This document shows, piece after piece, positions 19,874 through 29,812 of a stretch of 64,000 nucleotides of DNA. The position numbers and the translations under genes were made by a program. Within the stretch, counting starts at the first letter, position 1; each line of letters begins with the position of its first letter. The notes below the pieces were generated by a model. It worked only from the letters and a program-made list of their open reading frames with translations, was not told the DNA's origin and searched no databases. The DNA is from Clostridium acetobutylicum ATCC 824 (GTDB lineage Bacteria; Bacillota; Clostridia; Clostridiales; Clostridiaceae). The DNA lies in contig NC_003030.1 of assembly GCF_000008765.1 (NCBI RefSeq), positions 2,514,001 to 2,578,000 of the forward strand, read 5' to 3'.

Positions 19874-20581
19874 TTGAAGATATCAAAATTCCAAAAAATT
19901 ATCTTTGTTCTAATTCTTATCTTGATCATAGAAATAATACTTGTGATTCAATTTTATAAAATGAGCCCTACTAATTCTAAACTTTCTGGATACAATTCTA
20001 AGAAAAAAATACTTATAGTTGTAGATGTAGTTAGTAACAGGATGTGTGTATTTCAAGATGATAAATTACTTAAAACCTACACTATAGCAGGTGGAAAACC
20101 TAGTACTCCATCTCCTATTGGAACATGGACAATTGTTGGTAAAGACACCTGGGGAGAAGGCTTTGGAGGAAGATGGATGGGATTTAACGTACCTTGGGGT
20201 AAATATGGAATACATGGAACAATATTCCCAGACTCTATAGGTGGGAACACCTCACATGGATGTATACGAATGAGAAATGATGACGTAAGAGAGCTTTATA
20301 AAATAACCCCTGTAGGAACCAAAGTAATAGTTCAGGGAGGTCCTTACGGTAATTTTGGTTCATATCTGAGAAGTATAAAACCAGGAGATCGTGGATCTGA
20401 TGTATACGAAGTCCAAAAAATTCTAAGGGAAAAAGGCTACTATAGCGGCACTCCTGATGGAATTTATGGAGAAGGCATGAAATACTGCATACATAAGTTT
20501 CAAAAGGACAATAATTTATATATTTCTGACATTATAACAAGAAAGTTCTATGAAAAGTTAGGTGTAGATTTAACAGAGTAA
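19874..20581 (+). CDS. L,D-transpeptidase (YkuD) with C-terminal peptidoglycan-binding domain
   Basis: 235 residues. An N-terminal membrane anchor (about residues 8-27) is followed by a YkuD domain (about 45-160) with KYGIHGT and the catalytic SHGCIRM cysteine motif. Residues 170-230 are a peptidoglycan-binding type 1 domain (PGDRGSDVYEVQKILREKGYYSG). It should act outside the membrane, making 3-3 peptide cross-links or modifying wall peptides. TTG 19874 is preceded by AAGGAGGTG at normal distance. Monocistronic: a riboswitch-led gene follows. Confidence 0.92.
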   Translation: MKISKFQKIIFVLILILIIEIILVIQFYKMSPTNSKLSGYNSKKKILIVVDVVSNRMCVFQDDKLLKTYTIAGGKPSTPSPIGTWTIVGKDTWGEGFGGRWMGFNVPWGKYGIHGTIFPDSIGGNTSHGCIRMRNDDVRELYKITPVGTKVIVQGGPYGNFGSYLRSIKPGDRGSDVYEVQKILREKGYYSGTPDGIYGEGMKYCIHKFQKDNNLYISDIITRKFYEKLGVDLTE

Positions 20582-20633
20582 TTTTCAGCTCATATTGACA
20601 ACTTAACCTACTTTTTCTATAATCAGATTAAAC

Positions 20634-20731
20634 GTAGCAGAGTAGATATTGTGCGTCAAGTGTTAGAGGATGGGAAGTTGTCTCTAAACGAAAAGCTTAG
20701 TCTTGCGGTTCAATATCGCTTCCGCTGTTAC
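20634..20731 (+). promoter_or_regulatory. Tetrahydrofolate (THF, folT-motif) riboswitch
   Basis: The class signatures are all present: GTAGCAG (20634-20640) pairing with CTGTTAC (20725-20731), AGAGTAGATATTG, GCGTCAAGTG, GAGGATGGGAAGTTG, CGAAAAG, GCGGT and CTTCCGCT. It lies upstream of a folate-type ECF S component, the usual target. A terminator stem follows, so THF should reduce transcription of folT. Confidence 0.92.
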
Positions 20732-20761
20732 ATTAAAGGGATTTTGGAAATAACTTTACCA

Positions 20762-20810
20762 CTTCCTCTCTTTAATGTGGCAATCATTAAGGAGGAGAGG
20801 AGGTTTTTTG
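20762..20810 (+). terminator. Riboswitch-controlled attenuator before folT
   Basis: CCTCTC-TTTAATG (20765-20777) pairs with CATTAA...GAGAGG (20785-20800), with small bulges, followed by TTTTTT at 20804. Its position between the THF aptamer and folT marks it as the expression platform. Confidence 0.8.
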
Positions 20811-20858
20811 TTTTTTGAATAAGTAAGCTGCGTAATCTTAAGATAGGAGTAACAAACA

Positions 20859-21647
20859 ATGAATAAAACAAATACAAAATTCCTTGTAACCACAGCATTA
20901 TTTATAGCTATTTCTATTATAATAAAAGCCTTTGGTATTTCTATAACTGGAGGAGGTATAGTAATAATGAAGATAAACTTTAGCGCTATTTTTTACCTAC
21001 TTCCAGGCTTATTATTTGGTCCACTATATGGTGCCATTGCAGGTGGTGCAACAGATTTACTTGGTTTCTTGATAAATCCCACTGGTTCTTATATTCCAAT
21101 TTTTACACTAACCAATATTTTAGCTGGATTTCTGCCTGCTTTACTCTGGAAGAAAGTTAAGCTATTTTCCACAAATATATTAAAAAAAGTCTACATTGCA
21201 GTCTTTGTTTTAATTTTCATTATAGGTATGATAAACTCCATTATAAATTTCATATCAAAACCATCAATTTCAAAAACTTTTTTAAACTTAGGTAAAAATT
21301 CAAGTTATGCAGGGCTTGTTTTTGTCATAACAAGCATAATAGGCATAACTGTATTTATCATAAATGAAATTATCGAGAAGAAATTCAAGAAATTTTACTT
21401 CACTTACTTATCCTGTGACTTTTTCAAAATATTTATCTCCGTTGGACTTTCAGGACTTTTAGTATCAACCTTAAATACGATTTTTATGCTTATCTTTACA
21501 CCAGCCCTTTACGAAAAAGGTTTTATGATTTTATGGTTCCCTAGAATAGTACAAACTATTATAATGACAATGATAAATTCATATGCATTATCAATTTTAA
21601 TGTATTTATACAATTTCATTGATAAAAAATCCTTAAGCAGGGCATAA
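20859..21647 (+). CDS. folT: Folate ECF transporter S component
   Basis: 262 residues, longer than the usual 170-180 because an extra loop with two helices is inserted around residues 100-170. N-terminal ALFIAISIIIKAFGI, then the S-component core FYLLPGLLFGPLYGAIAGGATDLLGFLI, typical of FolT. It binds folate outside the membrane and works with a shared EcfA/EcfT module not found here. TAGGAG sits nine bases before ATG 20859. The THF riboswitch directly upstream supports the substrate assignment. Confidence 0.9.
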   Translation: MNKTNTKFLVTTALFIAISIIIKAFGISITGGGIVIMKINFSAIFYLLPGLLFGPLYGAIAGGATDLLGFLINPTGSYIPIFTLTNILAGFLPALLWKKVKLFSTNILKKVYIAVFVLIFIIGMINSIINFISKPSISKTFLNLGKNSSYAGLVFVITSIIGITVFIINEIIEKKFKKFYFTYLSCDFFKIFISVGLSGLLVSTLNTIFMLIFTPALYEKGFMILWFPRIVQTIIMTMINSYALSILMYLYNFIDKKSLSRA

Positions 21648-21656
21648 AAATTCCTT

Positions 21657-21702
21657 GAGCTTAATGAATAAGTTTATTAAACTATTTCATTAAGCTCTTT
21701 TA
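21657..21702 (+). terminator. Terminator after folT
   Basis: GAGCTTAATGAA (21657-21668) pairs perfectly with TTCATTAAGCTC (21686-21697) and is followed by TTTTAATT. Confidence 0.88.
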
Positions 21703-21792
21703 ATTATTTACTTATTGTATTATTGTCTTCTCTAAACCCTCTACCGTTAATAACTAATTATATACTTTTTGTAAAAAAAATCAATAATCTGT

Positions 21793-23731
21793 ATGCTCTT
21801 AATCAGCATAATTCCTTTACTAGCAGTTTCTGTTTTTTCTGATTTATACTTTCAAAAAACTTTAACAAATGAAATAGCAGAAAAAAACCTTAATTTAGTT
21901 TCTGAAACTAAATATAGAGTTGAATCTTTCATAAATCAGCCTATTTCTCTTATAAAAACATTATCAACTTACCCATCAATTACTGCCTTTAATACAACCG
22001 AGTCGAAGCCAATATTAGTTCAAGCTCAAAACAATGAAAAATCTAGTTCTGGCGTTCAGATTGTCTTAGATGATTATAATGGAAATCAAATTGTACGCGG
22101 TGATGATAATAGCCTTGTAAATATATCAAAACGTGACTATTTTAAAAATGCTATAAAAGGTGTTTCTGAAAGCAAACAAATAGTCTTAGGTAAAAATACT
22201 AATATATTAACTTTAAATGTTGGAATTCCCGTAAAAGATTCTTCTGGTTCTATAAAGGGAATCCTACAAGGTGGAATACCATTAAAAAAAATAAGCGATT
22301 ACGTTAAGAATTTATCCATAAATGGAATGACTGTTTATATAGTTGACAAAAATGGCCTAATAGTTGCTCACCCAAATAATGATTTAGTAGTATCTAGAAA
22401 AAATTTAAGTAATATAAGTTATATAAGAAGTGCACTTTCTAGTAAAAAAGATGGTACATACACCTATAAGGATGCTAATAAGGGCAAGATACTAGTAAGC
22501 TCTACTTATGATACACATACAGGTTGGCTTATTTGTACTGAAATTCCTTACTCCATTGCTATGAAAAGTTATAACAACTTTAAATACCTTCATGATAATA
22601 TTTTGTATCCTCGTATGCGCTGTCATTTCCATAATTGGACTTGTGATTTCAGACAAGTTAACTAATCCACTGATAAAACTACAGAAATTATCAGATCTTA
22701 TTGCAAGCGGAGATTTGACTACAAATGATTATGAAATAAAATCAAATGATGAATTTGGAAACTTGACACATTCATTTTTCACTATGTCTCAAAACTTAAA
22801 AAATCTTATAATTCAAATTAAAGAAAGTTCCTCACGTCTTGAGGATGTCTCTACTGAAATGTTAAAAAGTTGTAGTGAATCAGCCTCTGCGTCCTCTGAT
22901 ATATCTCAAAATATTGTTAATGTAGCTGATGACTCTAATACATCCCTAAATAAGTTAAATGAAGCCAATGATAGCGTTCTCAATTTAATAGATGTGTTTT
23001 CTCAGGTTATTCTAAATGTAAACAATATAATTTGCAAAGTTGAAGAAACCTCTTATGTATCCTCTAAAGGCAAAATGGACATAAATAAAATTACTGAACA
23101 AATGCTTAACATAGAAAATAGAGTTAATTCTTTATCTGAAGTTATCTCTAAATTAAAAACACACTGTGACAACATAAATAACTATAGTAACGTTATTTCC
23201 GACATAGCTGAAGAAACAAATTTACTTTCCCTAAATGCCAATATTGAAGCTGCTCGTGCTGGTGAAAATGGAAAAGGCTTTAGTGTTGTAGCTGATAAAA
23301 TTAGAAGTCTTGCAGATGAATCAGGTAAAGCCGCTAGTGAAATAGGTAATCTAATACGAGAGATGAATGAAGACTCAATAAAAGCTATAAATTCAATGAA
23401 TGCTGGAAAAAAAGAAGTTACTAGTGGAAAAGTTATTGTGGAGCAAACTAATTTAACCTTTAATGAAATAGCGAATTCTATAAACTCTATTTTAGCTGCA
23501 ACATCCGAAGTAACGGCTTCAATGAGTACCGTAAAAAACTCAAGTGAAAATGTATCTTCAACTATGAGTTCCATAAAAAATATAACTTTGAATAACTCTA
23601 GCAAGATACAAAATGTTGCTGCCTCTACTGAAGAACAATCGGCATTTTCTGATGAAATTAAAAATCAAGCTACAAAACTACATGACGTATCTAGTAAATT
23701 ACATGATAATATAGCTACCTTTAAGATATAA
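21793..23731 (+). pseudogene. Methyl-accepting chemotaxis protein, frameshifted and probably 5'-truncated
   Basis: The parts of one chemoreceptor lie in two frames. From ATG 21793, 290 codons encode a first membrane helix and a dCache-type sensor (GVQIVLDDYNGNQIVRGDD, GWLICTEIPYSIAM). From about 22592 the +1 frame gives the second helix ([18 protein letters not shown]), HAMP, and a signalling domain with the hairpin tip [21 protein letters not shown]. The frames overlap at 22592-22665; a one-base change between about 22560 and 22615 would join them. Upstream of 21793 there is an in-frame TAA at 21772 and no ribosome site, so the normal charged N-terminus also seems missing. Two lesions suggest a decaying gene rather than a single base error. 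Confidence 0.85.
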
Positions 23732-23737
23732 GAGGAA

Positions 23738-23770
23738 GACAGCAAAGTAAATACTTTGCTGTCTTTTTTA
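23738..23770 (+). terminator. Terminator after the chemoreceptor
   Basis: GACAGCAAAGTA (23738-23749) pairs perfectly with TACTTTGCTGTC (23752-23763), followed by T6. It slightly overlaps the end of the convergent GH-like gene. Confidence 0.92.
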
Positions 23771-24874
23771 ATTAAACCATTCTTTTATAATCTTCTTACT
23801 TCTATTTGATGGATAGTAATTTTTAACTCCGTTAGTATTACCTATAGCAAAAACAGAGAAACCCAAAAACCAATCCTCCGTAAATACCATTCTATACGCT
23901 TCAAAACATCTCGCTTGTTCTTCTCCATTTTCTACGCTAGATGGCTCTGGATTCCAAGGCTGCTTAGATGCATAGTTCCTTCTCGGAAAACCTAATTCTC
24001 CAAAGAATATTGGTTTATTCCACTTTTTATGTAGTTGTTCTAACTCGTCAACAATCCTTTGCCCTCTTCCATTTACAGTTGTTGCATATAAGCTATTCTT
24101 TATGTAATCCACATTGTTAACAGCATTGTCTGTTATTTCAAAATATGCTGCTACAGAAATATAATCAACCTTTGAAAAAACCTTATTATTAAGCTTCTCT
24201 TGAAACTTTTTCTTCGATTCCTCATCCCAAGAAGCTGTATACCACCAATTAGTCTTATATGTTATTAATCCTTTATACCTACCTCTTGCAAAATCTATTA
24301 TATCACACCACTTATCACTATATTCTTCAAGATTAACAAAATTTGAAGCAATACATAAAGCATCTACTCTCTTAGGAACAGCAACTTGATTTATTATCTT
24401 ACCTATTACATCATTTTTCCAAACCTTAAAAAATTTATTTATATCCTTAGGGTGCATATTAGTTTCATAATCTTGTCCTTTATTTATCCAAGGATAAGGT
24501 TCTAATATAACATTTACATTCCTTTTATTTAATTCATCTATAATGTTTTTAGCTTTCTTAACACTTTTCTCATTAACCGAAATAGATCCTGCATCCAAAT
24601 CAGATATATCAACTTCAATTGGTACATTTACAGTGTTTAAGTTCATACTGTCTATATCTTTAATAGCCTGATTAACTGTATAATCCACAGATAAATTTCC
24701 AGACTTTATTTTTGTTCTAAAACATGAATTAAGTGTTTTTCCATGTAATTTATTGTATAAAAACGCTTCATATGCTCCAACTGTACTAGAAACATTGCTC
24801 AAAATCAGTATTCCTATAAGAACTATGCTGCATAACCCCAAAAAAACTTTTACACCTGTTCTTCTCTTTATCAA
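23768..24874 (-). CDS. Exported GH113/GTA-type TIM-barrel glycosidase-like protein
   Basis: About 368 residues. A hydrophobic N-terminal segment (GVKVFLGLCSIVLIGILIL) acts as signal or anchor. The rest looks like a TIM barrel of the clan GH-A kind: GELGFP carries the likely nucleophile Glu near residue 300, and VDYISVAAYFE and WNPEPSS fit GH113/GTA barrels. The expected acid/base NE position is unclear (CIASNFVNLE). The frame opens at TTG 24892, but GAGAGGT lies inside it; TTG 24874 has good spacing. Last gene of a HAD, radical SAM, GH-like unit. Substrate unknown; wall or surface glycan is a guess. Confidence 0.7.
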   Translation of the reverse strand: MIKRRTGVKVFLGLCSIVLIGILILSNVSSTVGAYEAFLYNKLHGKTLNSCFRTKIKSGNLSVDYTVNQAIKDIDSMNLNTVNVPIEVDISDLDAGSISVNEKSVKKAKNIIDELNKRNVNVILEPYPWINKGQDYETNMHPKDINKFFKVWKNDVIGKIINQVAVPKRVDALCIASNFVNLEEYSDKWCDIIDFARGRYKGLITYKTNWWYTASWDEESKKKFQEKLNNKVFSKVDYISVAAYFEITDNAVNNVDYIKNSLYATTVNGRGQRIVDELEQLHKKWNKPIFFGELGFPRRNYASKQPWNPEPSSVENGEEQARCFEAYRMVFTEDWFLGFSVFAIGNTNGVKNYYPSNRSKKIIKEWFN

Positions 24875-24896
24875 ATTAGTTCTACCTCTCAATCAA

Positions 24897-25769
24897 CTAT
24901 AATCTTCTTAAATTTTCGGCCTTGTATCCATATTTTCCCTCTAAAATATCATCAATTATAGATAGCATTTTTCTTTTGTCGTATGGTAGTGTCCCACCTA
25001 TACTTGCATAATTGGATGCATGATTGCTTCTAAAAACACATTCTTCTTTTACATTTATATTTTCAATAAGCTCTTTCATTTCAATCATGTTTTCTTTAGG
25101 ACTTAGAAGTTCAAACTCATCCTTCTGCACCTTTTTATAAATTTCTGTCCCCTTCTCTACCATAAGTGTCAAAATACCTATATAATCTGGATTTATTAAA
25201 TTTATAACCTTCGCAGACTCTACTGCATTCTCCTTAATTTTATTCTTTCCACCTATCCCCGATATTAATGTTACTGAAAGTTTAATGCCACTTTTTTTTA
25301 CTTTTTGTCCAGCTTCTACTATTTCCTTTGAAGTAACCCCTTTGTGTATTTCATTTAGAATACTATCATTTCCACTTTCTATTCCCATATAAACTATAGA
25401 AAGTCCAGTACTTTTTAATTCTATTAAATCTTCCTCAGACTTATTTAAAATATCTCTAGGTGCTGCATATATTCCAATTCTTTTACACTCAGGAAACAGC
25501 TCCTTTATCTTTAATAATATCTTTTTTAAGATGTCTTTTTCAATCACAAGAGCATCTCCATCAGCTAAGAATATTTTATTAACCCTAGAATATATCTCCC
25601 TAGCCTCATATAAATCTTCAAATATTTCCTTTACGCTTCTTATCCTAAATTGTTTTTCTTTATACATACTACAAAAACTACATCTATTATGGGAGCATCC
25701 TACAGTAATCTGAATTATCAGACTGTAAGCTTCACTAGGCGGCCTGTAAACTATTCCTTCATAAACCAA
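24897..25769 (-). CDS. Radical SAM protein with CX4CX2C motif
   Basis: 290 residues. The cluster-binding cysteines are C25, C30 and C33 in VGCSHNRCSFCSMY, spacing CX4CX2C rather than the canonical CX3CX2C. The SAM-binding region follows (IFLADGDALV, GIYAAPRDIL, YMGIESGNDSILNEIHKG, LSVTLISGIGG), as in Elp3/HemN-like proteins. Close relatives are common in anaerobes but their reaction is not established. TTG 25769; 18 bases downstream of the HAD gene, and only four bases before the frame of the GH-like gene, so all three are likely co-transcribed. Confidence 0.88.
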   Translation of the reverse strand: MVYEGIVYRPPSEAYSLIIQITVGCSHNRCSFCSMYKEKQFRIRSVKEIFEDLYEAREIYSRVNKIFLADGDALVIEKDILKKILLKIKELFPECKRIGIYAAPRDILNKSEEDLIELKSTGLSIVYMGIESGNDSILNEIHKGVTSKEIVEAGQKVKKSGIKLSVTLISGIGGKNKIKENAVESAKVINLINPDYIGILTLMVEKGTEIYKKVQKDEFELLSPKENMIEMKELIENINVKEECVFRSNHASNYASIGGTLPYDKRKMLSIIDDILEGKYGYKAENLRRL

Positions 25770-25787
25770 TTTTGACGCCTCTCCTTT

Positions 25788-26579
25788 CTATATCAAATGA
25801 AGTTTATTAAGAGCATTATAAATGCCATCATCAGCAGCACTATCTGTTACCATATCCGCCTTATTTTTCACTTCATCCACTGCATTTCCCATGGCAATAC
25901 CAATATTCACTGTTTTAAGCATTGTAATATCATTTTTTCCATCTCCAAAGGCCATTGTATCCTTCATATCTCTTTTCATATACTTAACTAAATATTCTAT
26001 TCCCTTGGACTTATCCCAATTCTTAAAAGAAACATCTGCAGACAAATAAGGTTTATGTGTATTGAATATTAGCTTATGTTCAAGATATTTTATGCACTTC
26101 TCCATATGTTCATTATTCTTAAAAAATACATCTACATTGTTTGCTTCAATCTCTTCAATGTTCCAATTATCTAAAATATATGGATTTTCAGTCTTGTAAA
26201 ACCTATTCATTTGGTGTATTTTTTCTGAGCTCATATTATATGAATACCCATTGTACGCACCACTAAAACTTGCACTTATACCCAGCTTACAAAATTCCTT
26301 TATTAAATACTTTAAAGTATCTTTATCTATAAGTTTATTATATATACACTTACCGTTATATACAATATACGTACCATTACAACAAATATATCCATCAACC
26401 ATTTCTTGAAATTCTTGAATAGCAAATCTTATAGGTCTTCCACTGCAAATAAATAAATTATGCCCCTTTTCCTTAAGCTTTTTAAGTGCTTCTTTAGTGC
26501 TATACGGTATAGTAGATTCTTTACCATTATGAACTAACAATGTACCATCGATATCAAAAAAAATTATTTTTTTATTCAT
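25788..26579 (-). CDS. Cof-type HAD hydrolase
   Basis: 263 residues. HAD motif I FFDIDGTLL (nucleophile and acid Asp), motif II CSGRP, motif III Lys near DKSKGIEYLVKY, motif IV FGDGKNDITML. The C2B cap between motifs II and III marks the Cof/YidA sugar-phosphate or nucleotide phosphatase group. Cytoplasmic. ATG 26579 follows AGGAGG. First gene of a three-gene minus-strand unit; substrate cannot be inferred. Confidence 0.92.
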   Translation of the reverse strand: MNKKIIFFDIDGTLLVHNGKESTIPYSTKEALKKLKEKGHNLFICSGRPIRFAIQEFQEMVDGYICCNGTYIVYNGKCIYNKLIDKDTLKYLIKEFCKLGISASFSGAYNGYSYNMSSEKIHQMNRFYKTENPYILDNWNIEEIEANNVDVFFKNNEHMEKCIKYLEHKLIFNTHKPYLSADVSFKNWDKSKGIEYLVKYMKRDMKDTMAFGDGKNDITMLKTVNIGIAMGNAVDEVKNKADMVTDSAADDGIYNALNKLHLI

Positions 26580-26749
26580 TAAAATCCTCCTATTTTTTCA
26601 CCCCTACATCATTTTTGCTTAAATTTTATACAAACAATACTGTGTAATTTTTAGAATTTATATGCAATATTTAATTATATATAATAAATTATTACTTTAC
26701 AATGTTCACAAAAATATTATAAAATTTATTATAAAGGCAGGTGTTTATA

Positions 26750-27601
26750 TTGAACAACATAGGACTTATACTAGAAGGTGGCGGAATGCGAGGAGTGTAT
26801 ACTGCTGGTGTTCTTGATTTTTTTATGGATAAAAATTTATATTTTCCCTACGTTAGCGGTGTATCTATGGGAGCTTGCAATGCAGCCTCTTACGTATCAA
26901 AGCAAAGAGGTAGAACAAAATCTGTAACTGTAGACTTGGCTGACGATTCAAGGTATATAAGCTTAAAAAACTTCATTAAATACAAATCTATATTTGGAAT
27001 GGATTTTATATTTGATGAAGTTCCAAATAAATTATTTCCATTTGATTTTAACACTTTCTCCAACTCTACACAAAAGCTTGTTATTGGAACTACTGACTGT
27101 TTAACTGGAAAGGAAGTATACTTTTCACACTCTTCTTCAAACGATATTTTAGACATAATAAGAGCTTCAAGCAGCTTACCATTTATTTCTGAACCAGTAA
27201 AAATAAATAATTATACACTTATGGATGGCGGAATAGCTGATCCTATACCAATAAAAAGGTCAATTGAAGATGGAAATGCCAAAAATGTACTTATACTAAC
27301 AAGAGAAGCTGATTACATAAAGAATCCGTTTAAACATAATTGGATACTTTCAAAAAAATACTCACAGTTTAAAGGCTTATGTAAAGCAATTTTAAACAGA
27401 CATAAGTTATATAACGAAACCTTAAAGTACATCTCCCATTTAGAAAATACCGGAAAAGTTTTTATTATAAGACCTACCTTCTCACCAAAGGTAAAACGTA
27501 TTGAAAAAAACAAGTCTAGATTAAACGCCCTTTATCTAGAAGGATATAAGGACGCAGAAAAAAATTATGATAAACTTCTTCAATTTCTAAACTCAAACTA
27601 A
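26750..27601 (+). CDS. Patatin-like phospholipase
   Basis: About 283 residues. Oxyanion motif LEGGGMRG, nucleophile Ser in GVSMGA and the catalytic Asp in MDGGIADPIP form the Ser-Asp dyad of bacterial YjjU/RssA-type patatins. No signal peptide, so it probably acts on membrane lipids from the cytoplasm. The frame opens at GTG 26741, but AGGTG overlaps it and TTG 26750 is better spaced. Divergent from the HAD gene; single-gene unit ending in a strong terminator. Confidence 0.9.
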   Translation: MNNIGLILEGGGMRGVYTAGVLDFFMDKNLYFPYVSGVSMGACNAASYVSKQRGRTKSVTVDLADDSRYISLKNFIKYKSIFGMDFIFDEVPNKLFPFDFNTFSNSTQKLVIGTTDCLTGKEVYFSHSSSNDILDIIRASSSLPFISEPVKINNYTLMDGGIADPIPIKRSIEDGNAKNVLILTREADYIKNPFKHNWILSKKYSQFKGLCKAILNRHKLYNETLKYISHLENTGKVFIIRPTFSPKVKRIEKNKSRLNALYLEGYKDAEKNYDKLLQFLNSN

Positions 27602-27622
27602 TTTTCATCTTTCAATCACTTT

Positions 27623-27664
27623 ATAAGGTACTGTAAATTTCATTTTACAGTACCTTATTTTATT
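27623..27664 (+). terminator. Terminator after patatin gene
   Basis: A 15-bp perfect stem, ATAAGGTACTGTAAA (27623-27637) with TTTACAGTACCTTAT (27644-27658), followed by TTTATT. Confidence 0.92.
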
Positions 27665-27822
27665 GATATGCTAAACATTTATAATTATACTGAGTTTTTT
27701 ATATCAAGTACCTTTCCTTTCATACCACAATCAAATTATAATTTTATATATTTTGAATATAAATTTCAATTGGGGTTAAAATAAACCAATATAGTAATAA
27801 ACTTTTTAAAGGAGGCTTACTC

Positions 27823-28749
27823 ATGAAAATAGGTTTTCCAAAAGGTCTTTTATATTGTAATTATTACCCCTTTTTTAACAGTTTTTTTAGTGAATTAGGG
27901 TGTTCTATCGTAACCTCTCCTGATACCAACAAGGAAATTTTAAATTTAGGAGTTAAATACTGCATTGATGAAGCATGTCTTCCCATAAAAATATTTCACG
28001 GTCATGTGGCATATTTAAAAGATAAATGTGATTATATGTTTATCCCCCGACTTATGTCTATTAGCTCAAATGAATCCATATGTCCAAAATTCTGTGGGCT
28101 TCCTGAAATGATTAAAAATAGTATCCCTGATTTCCCTGACATGATATCTTACCCAATTTACATGGATACCGAAAAAAACTTTATGAAATTCATAAAAAAA
28201 TGCGGTCATCTATTCACAATGAATAACTTCAAAATCCAAAAAGCATACTTAAAGGGAAAAAGCGCTCAAGCTGATTTTCTTTCGAAAAATAAAATTCACA
28301 AAGTACATAATATAAAAGTAGCTTTGGCAGGACACCCGTATAATATATTTGATTCATATACAAATTTAAATTTAATAAAGAAGCTTGATGAACTAAACAT
28401 AGGTATACTAACTGAAAAAGATATAGATGAAAATCTTATAAATAAGCAAATGAAAACCTTGTTTAAAAAACCATTTTGGACATTCGCAAGGAAATCTTAT
28501 GGTTTTTCAACCTTTTGTGCAAAAAATAATCTAGTAAATGGCATTATATACGTATCATCATTTGCATGTGGCATAGATTCTGTAGTTCTAGAATTGATAA
28601 AAAAAGAACTTAGTAACTTCCCAATATTAGTTCTTAAAATTGATGAACAAACTGGAGAAGCTGGTTTTAATACGAGATTAGAGGCTTTTTCTGATATGCT
28701 AGAAAGGAGATATAATTTCAATGAAAATAACATTTCCCAACCTAGGTAA
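27823..28749 (+). CDS. Activase-associated DUF2229-type protein (first of split trio)
   Basis: 308 residues. MKIGFPKGLLYCNYYPFFNSFF matches the start of the DUF2229 region seen at the end of the fused gene at 1-2133. Cysteines at CIDEACLPIK, CPKFCGLP and FACGID could hold an iron-sulfur cluster, as in the related 2-hydroxyacyl-CoA dehydratase subunits. AAAGGAGG precedes ATG 27823. The next gene starts 29 bases inside this one. Proteins of this group (COG3580) always travel with an ASKHA partner, but their substrate is unknown. Confidence 0.85.
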   Translation: MKIGFPKGLLYCNYYPFFNSFFSELGCSIVTSPDTNKEILNLGVKYCIDEACLPIKIFHGHVAYLKDKCDYMFIPRLMSISSNESICPKFCGLPEMIKNSIPDFPDMISYPIYMDTEKNFMKFIKKCGHLFTMNNFKIQKAYLKGKSAQADFLSKNKIHKVHNIKVALAGHPYNIFDSYTNLNLIKKLDELNIGILTEKDIDENLINKQMKTLFKKPFWTFARKSYGFSTFCAKNNLVNGIIYVSSFACGIDSVVLELIKKELSNFPILVLKIDEQTGEAGFNTRLEAFSDMLERRYNFNENNISQPR

Positions 28750-29812
28750 CACCTTATATGCAGCTAAAGCTCTTTTTGATAATTTAGAAATCGAATACGT
28801 ACTTCCACCAAACAGTAGTAAAAAGTGTCTCGAAATAGGCTCTCTTTATTCTCCAGAAGATATTTGCCTCCCCTTTAAAATAATGATAGGAGCTTACATA
28901 GACTCTATAGAAAGAGGTGCAGATACAATACTTATAACTGGAAGCTGCGGGCCATGCAGATTCGGTGAATATTGTGAACTTCAAATAAATCTATTAAAAA
29001 AATTAGGCCATGACGTAGACTTTATCGTCTTAGATAGACCTTCTTCTATCGGCAAAACCGAATTTCTCAATAGATTATCTAAAATATCTGGCTCAAGTTC
29101 TATTAGTTCTTATAAAAAATTAAAAGCAGTATATTCTGCCTATAAAATAATAAACTTAATAGATTATATAGAAAAAACTGCTCGTTATAAGGCAGGTTTT
29201 GAATTAAAAAAAGGAGAATGCAAAAAAATACTGCAAACTTGTAAAAAATCCGCTTTAACCTGTAACAATGCTGAATCTATGATTGATTTGCTAACAAAAT
29301 ATAAGCATATGATAAACCATGTTCCTATAGATTCTACTAAAACCCCTTTAAAGGTTTCAATAATTGGTGAAATTTATACCATACTAGAACCATTCTCAAA
29401 CCTTTATATTGAAAATAAGTTAATGGATTTGGGAATATCTACACAAAAAAATATAACCCCAAGTTGGTGGTTTAAAGATGCTATGTTATCAAATTTAAAT
29501 TTAAATTCTATAAACTTAAGAATGAATTCAAAAAAATATCTTCCATATTATATAGGTGGTCATGGAAGAGAATGTGTAGGTGAAGCTGTTATGGCAAGCA
29601 ATTCTGGCTTCGATGGTGCAATACAGTTATTTCCTATGGGCTGTATGCCTGAAATTGTGTCAAAGTCAATATTACCTACAATATCTAGGGATAAAGATTT
29701 CCCTATATTATCATTAATAATAGATGAAATGACTGGTGATGCAGGTTATATGACGAGAATTGAAGCATTTATAGACTTACTAGAAAGGAGAAAAAATAGA
29801 TGTATTATATAG
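28721..29812 (+). CDS. 2-hydroxyacyl-CoA dehydratase-like protein (second of split trio)
   Basis: 363 residues, COG3581-like. The N-terminus (MKITFPNLGNTLYAAKALFDNL) and EDICLPFKIMIGAY parallel the preceding gene, showing common ancestry. Cluster candidates: GSCGPCRFGEYCELQ and HGRECVGEAV, plus PMGCMPE. ATG 28721 sits behind AAAGGAGA inside the previous gene, and the last bases overlap the third gene, so the three proteins should be made in fixed ratio, probably as a complex. Confidence 0.85.
   Translation: MKITFPNLGNTLYAAKALFDNLEIEYVLPPNSSKKCLEIGSLYSPEDICLPFKIMIGAYIDSIERGADTILITGSCGPCRFGEYCELQINLLKKLGHDVDFIVLDRPSSIGKTEFLNRLSKISGSSSISSYKKLKAVYSAYKIINLIDYIEKTARYKAGFELKKGECKKILQTCKKSALTCNNAESMIDLLTKYKHMINHVPIDSTKTPLKVSIIGEIYTILEPFSNLYIENKLMDLGISTQKNITPSWWFKDAMLSNLNLNSINLRMNSKKYLPYYIGGHGRECVGEAVMASNSGFDGAIQLFPMGCMPEIVSKSILPTISRDKDFPILSLIIDEMTGDAGYMTRIEAFIDLLERRKNRCII

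Noticed and set aside
23182-23604. Minus-strand frame within the chemoreceptor
   Set aside because: Antisense shadow produced by coiled-coil codon bias.
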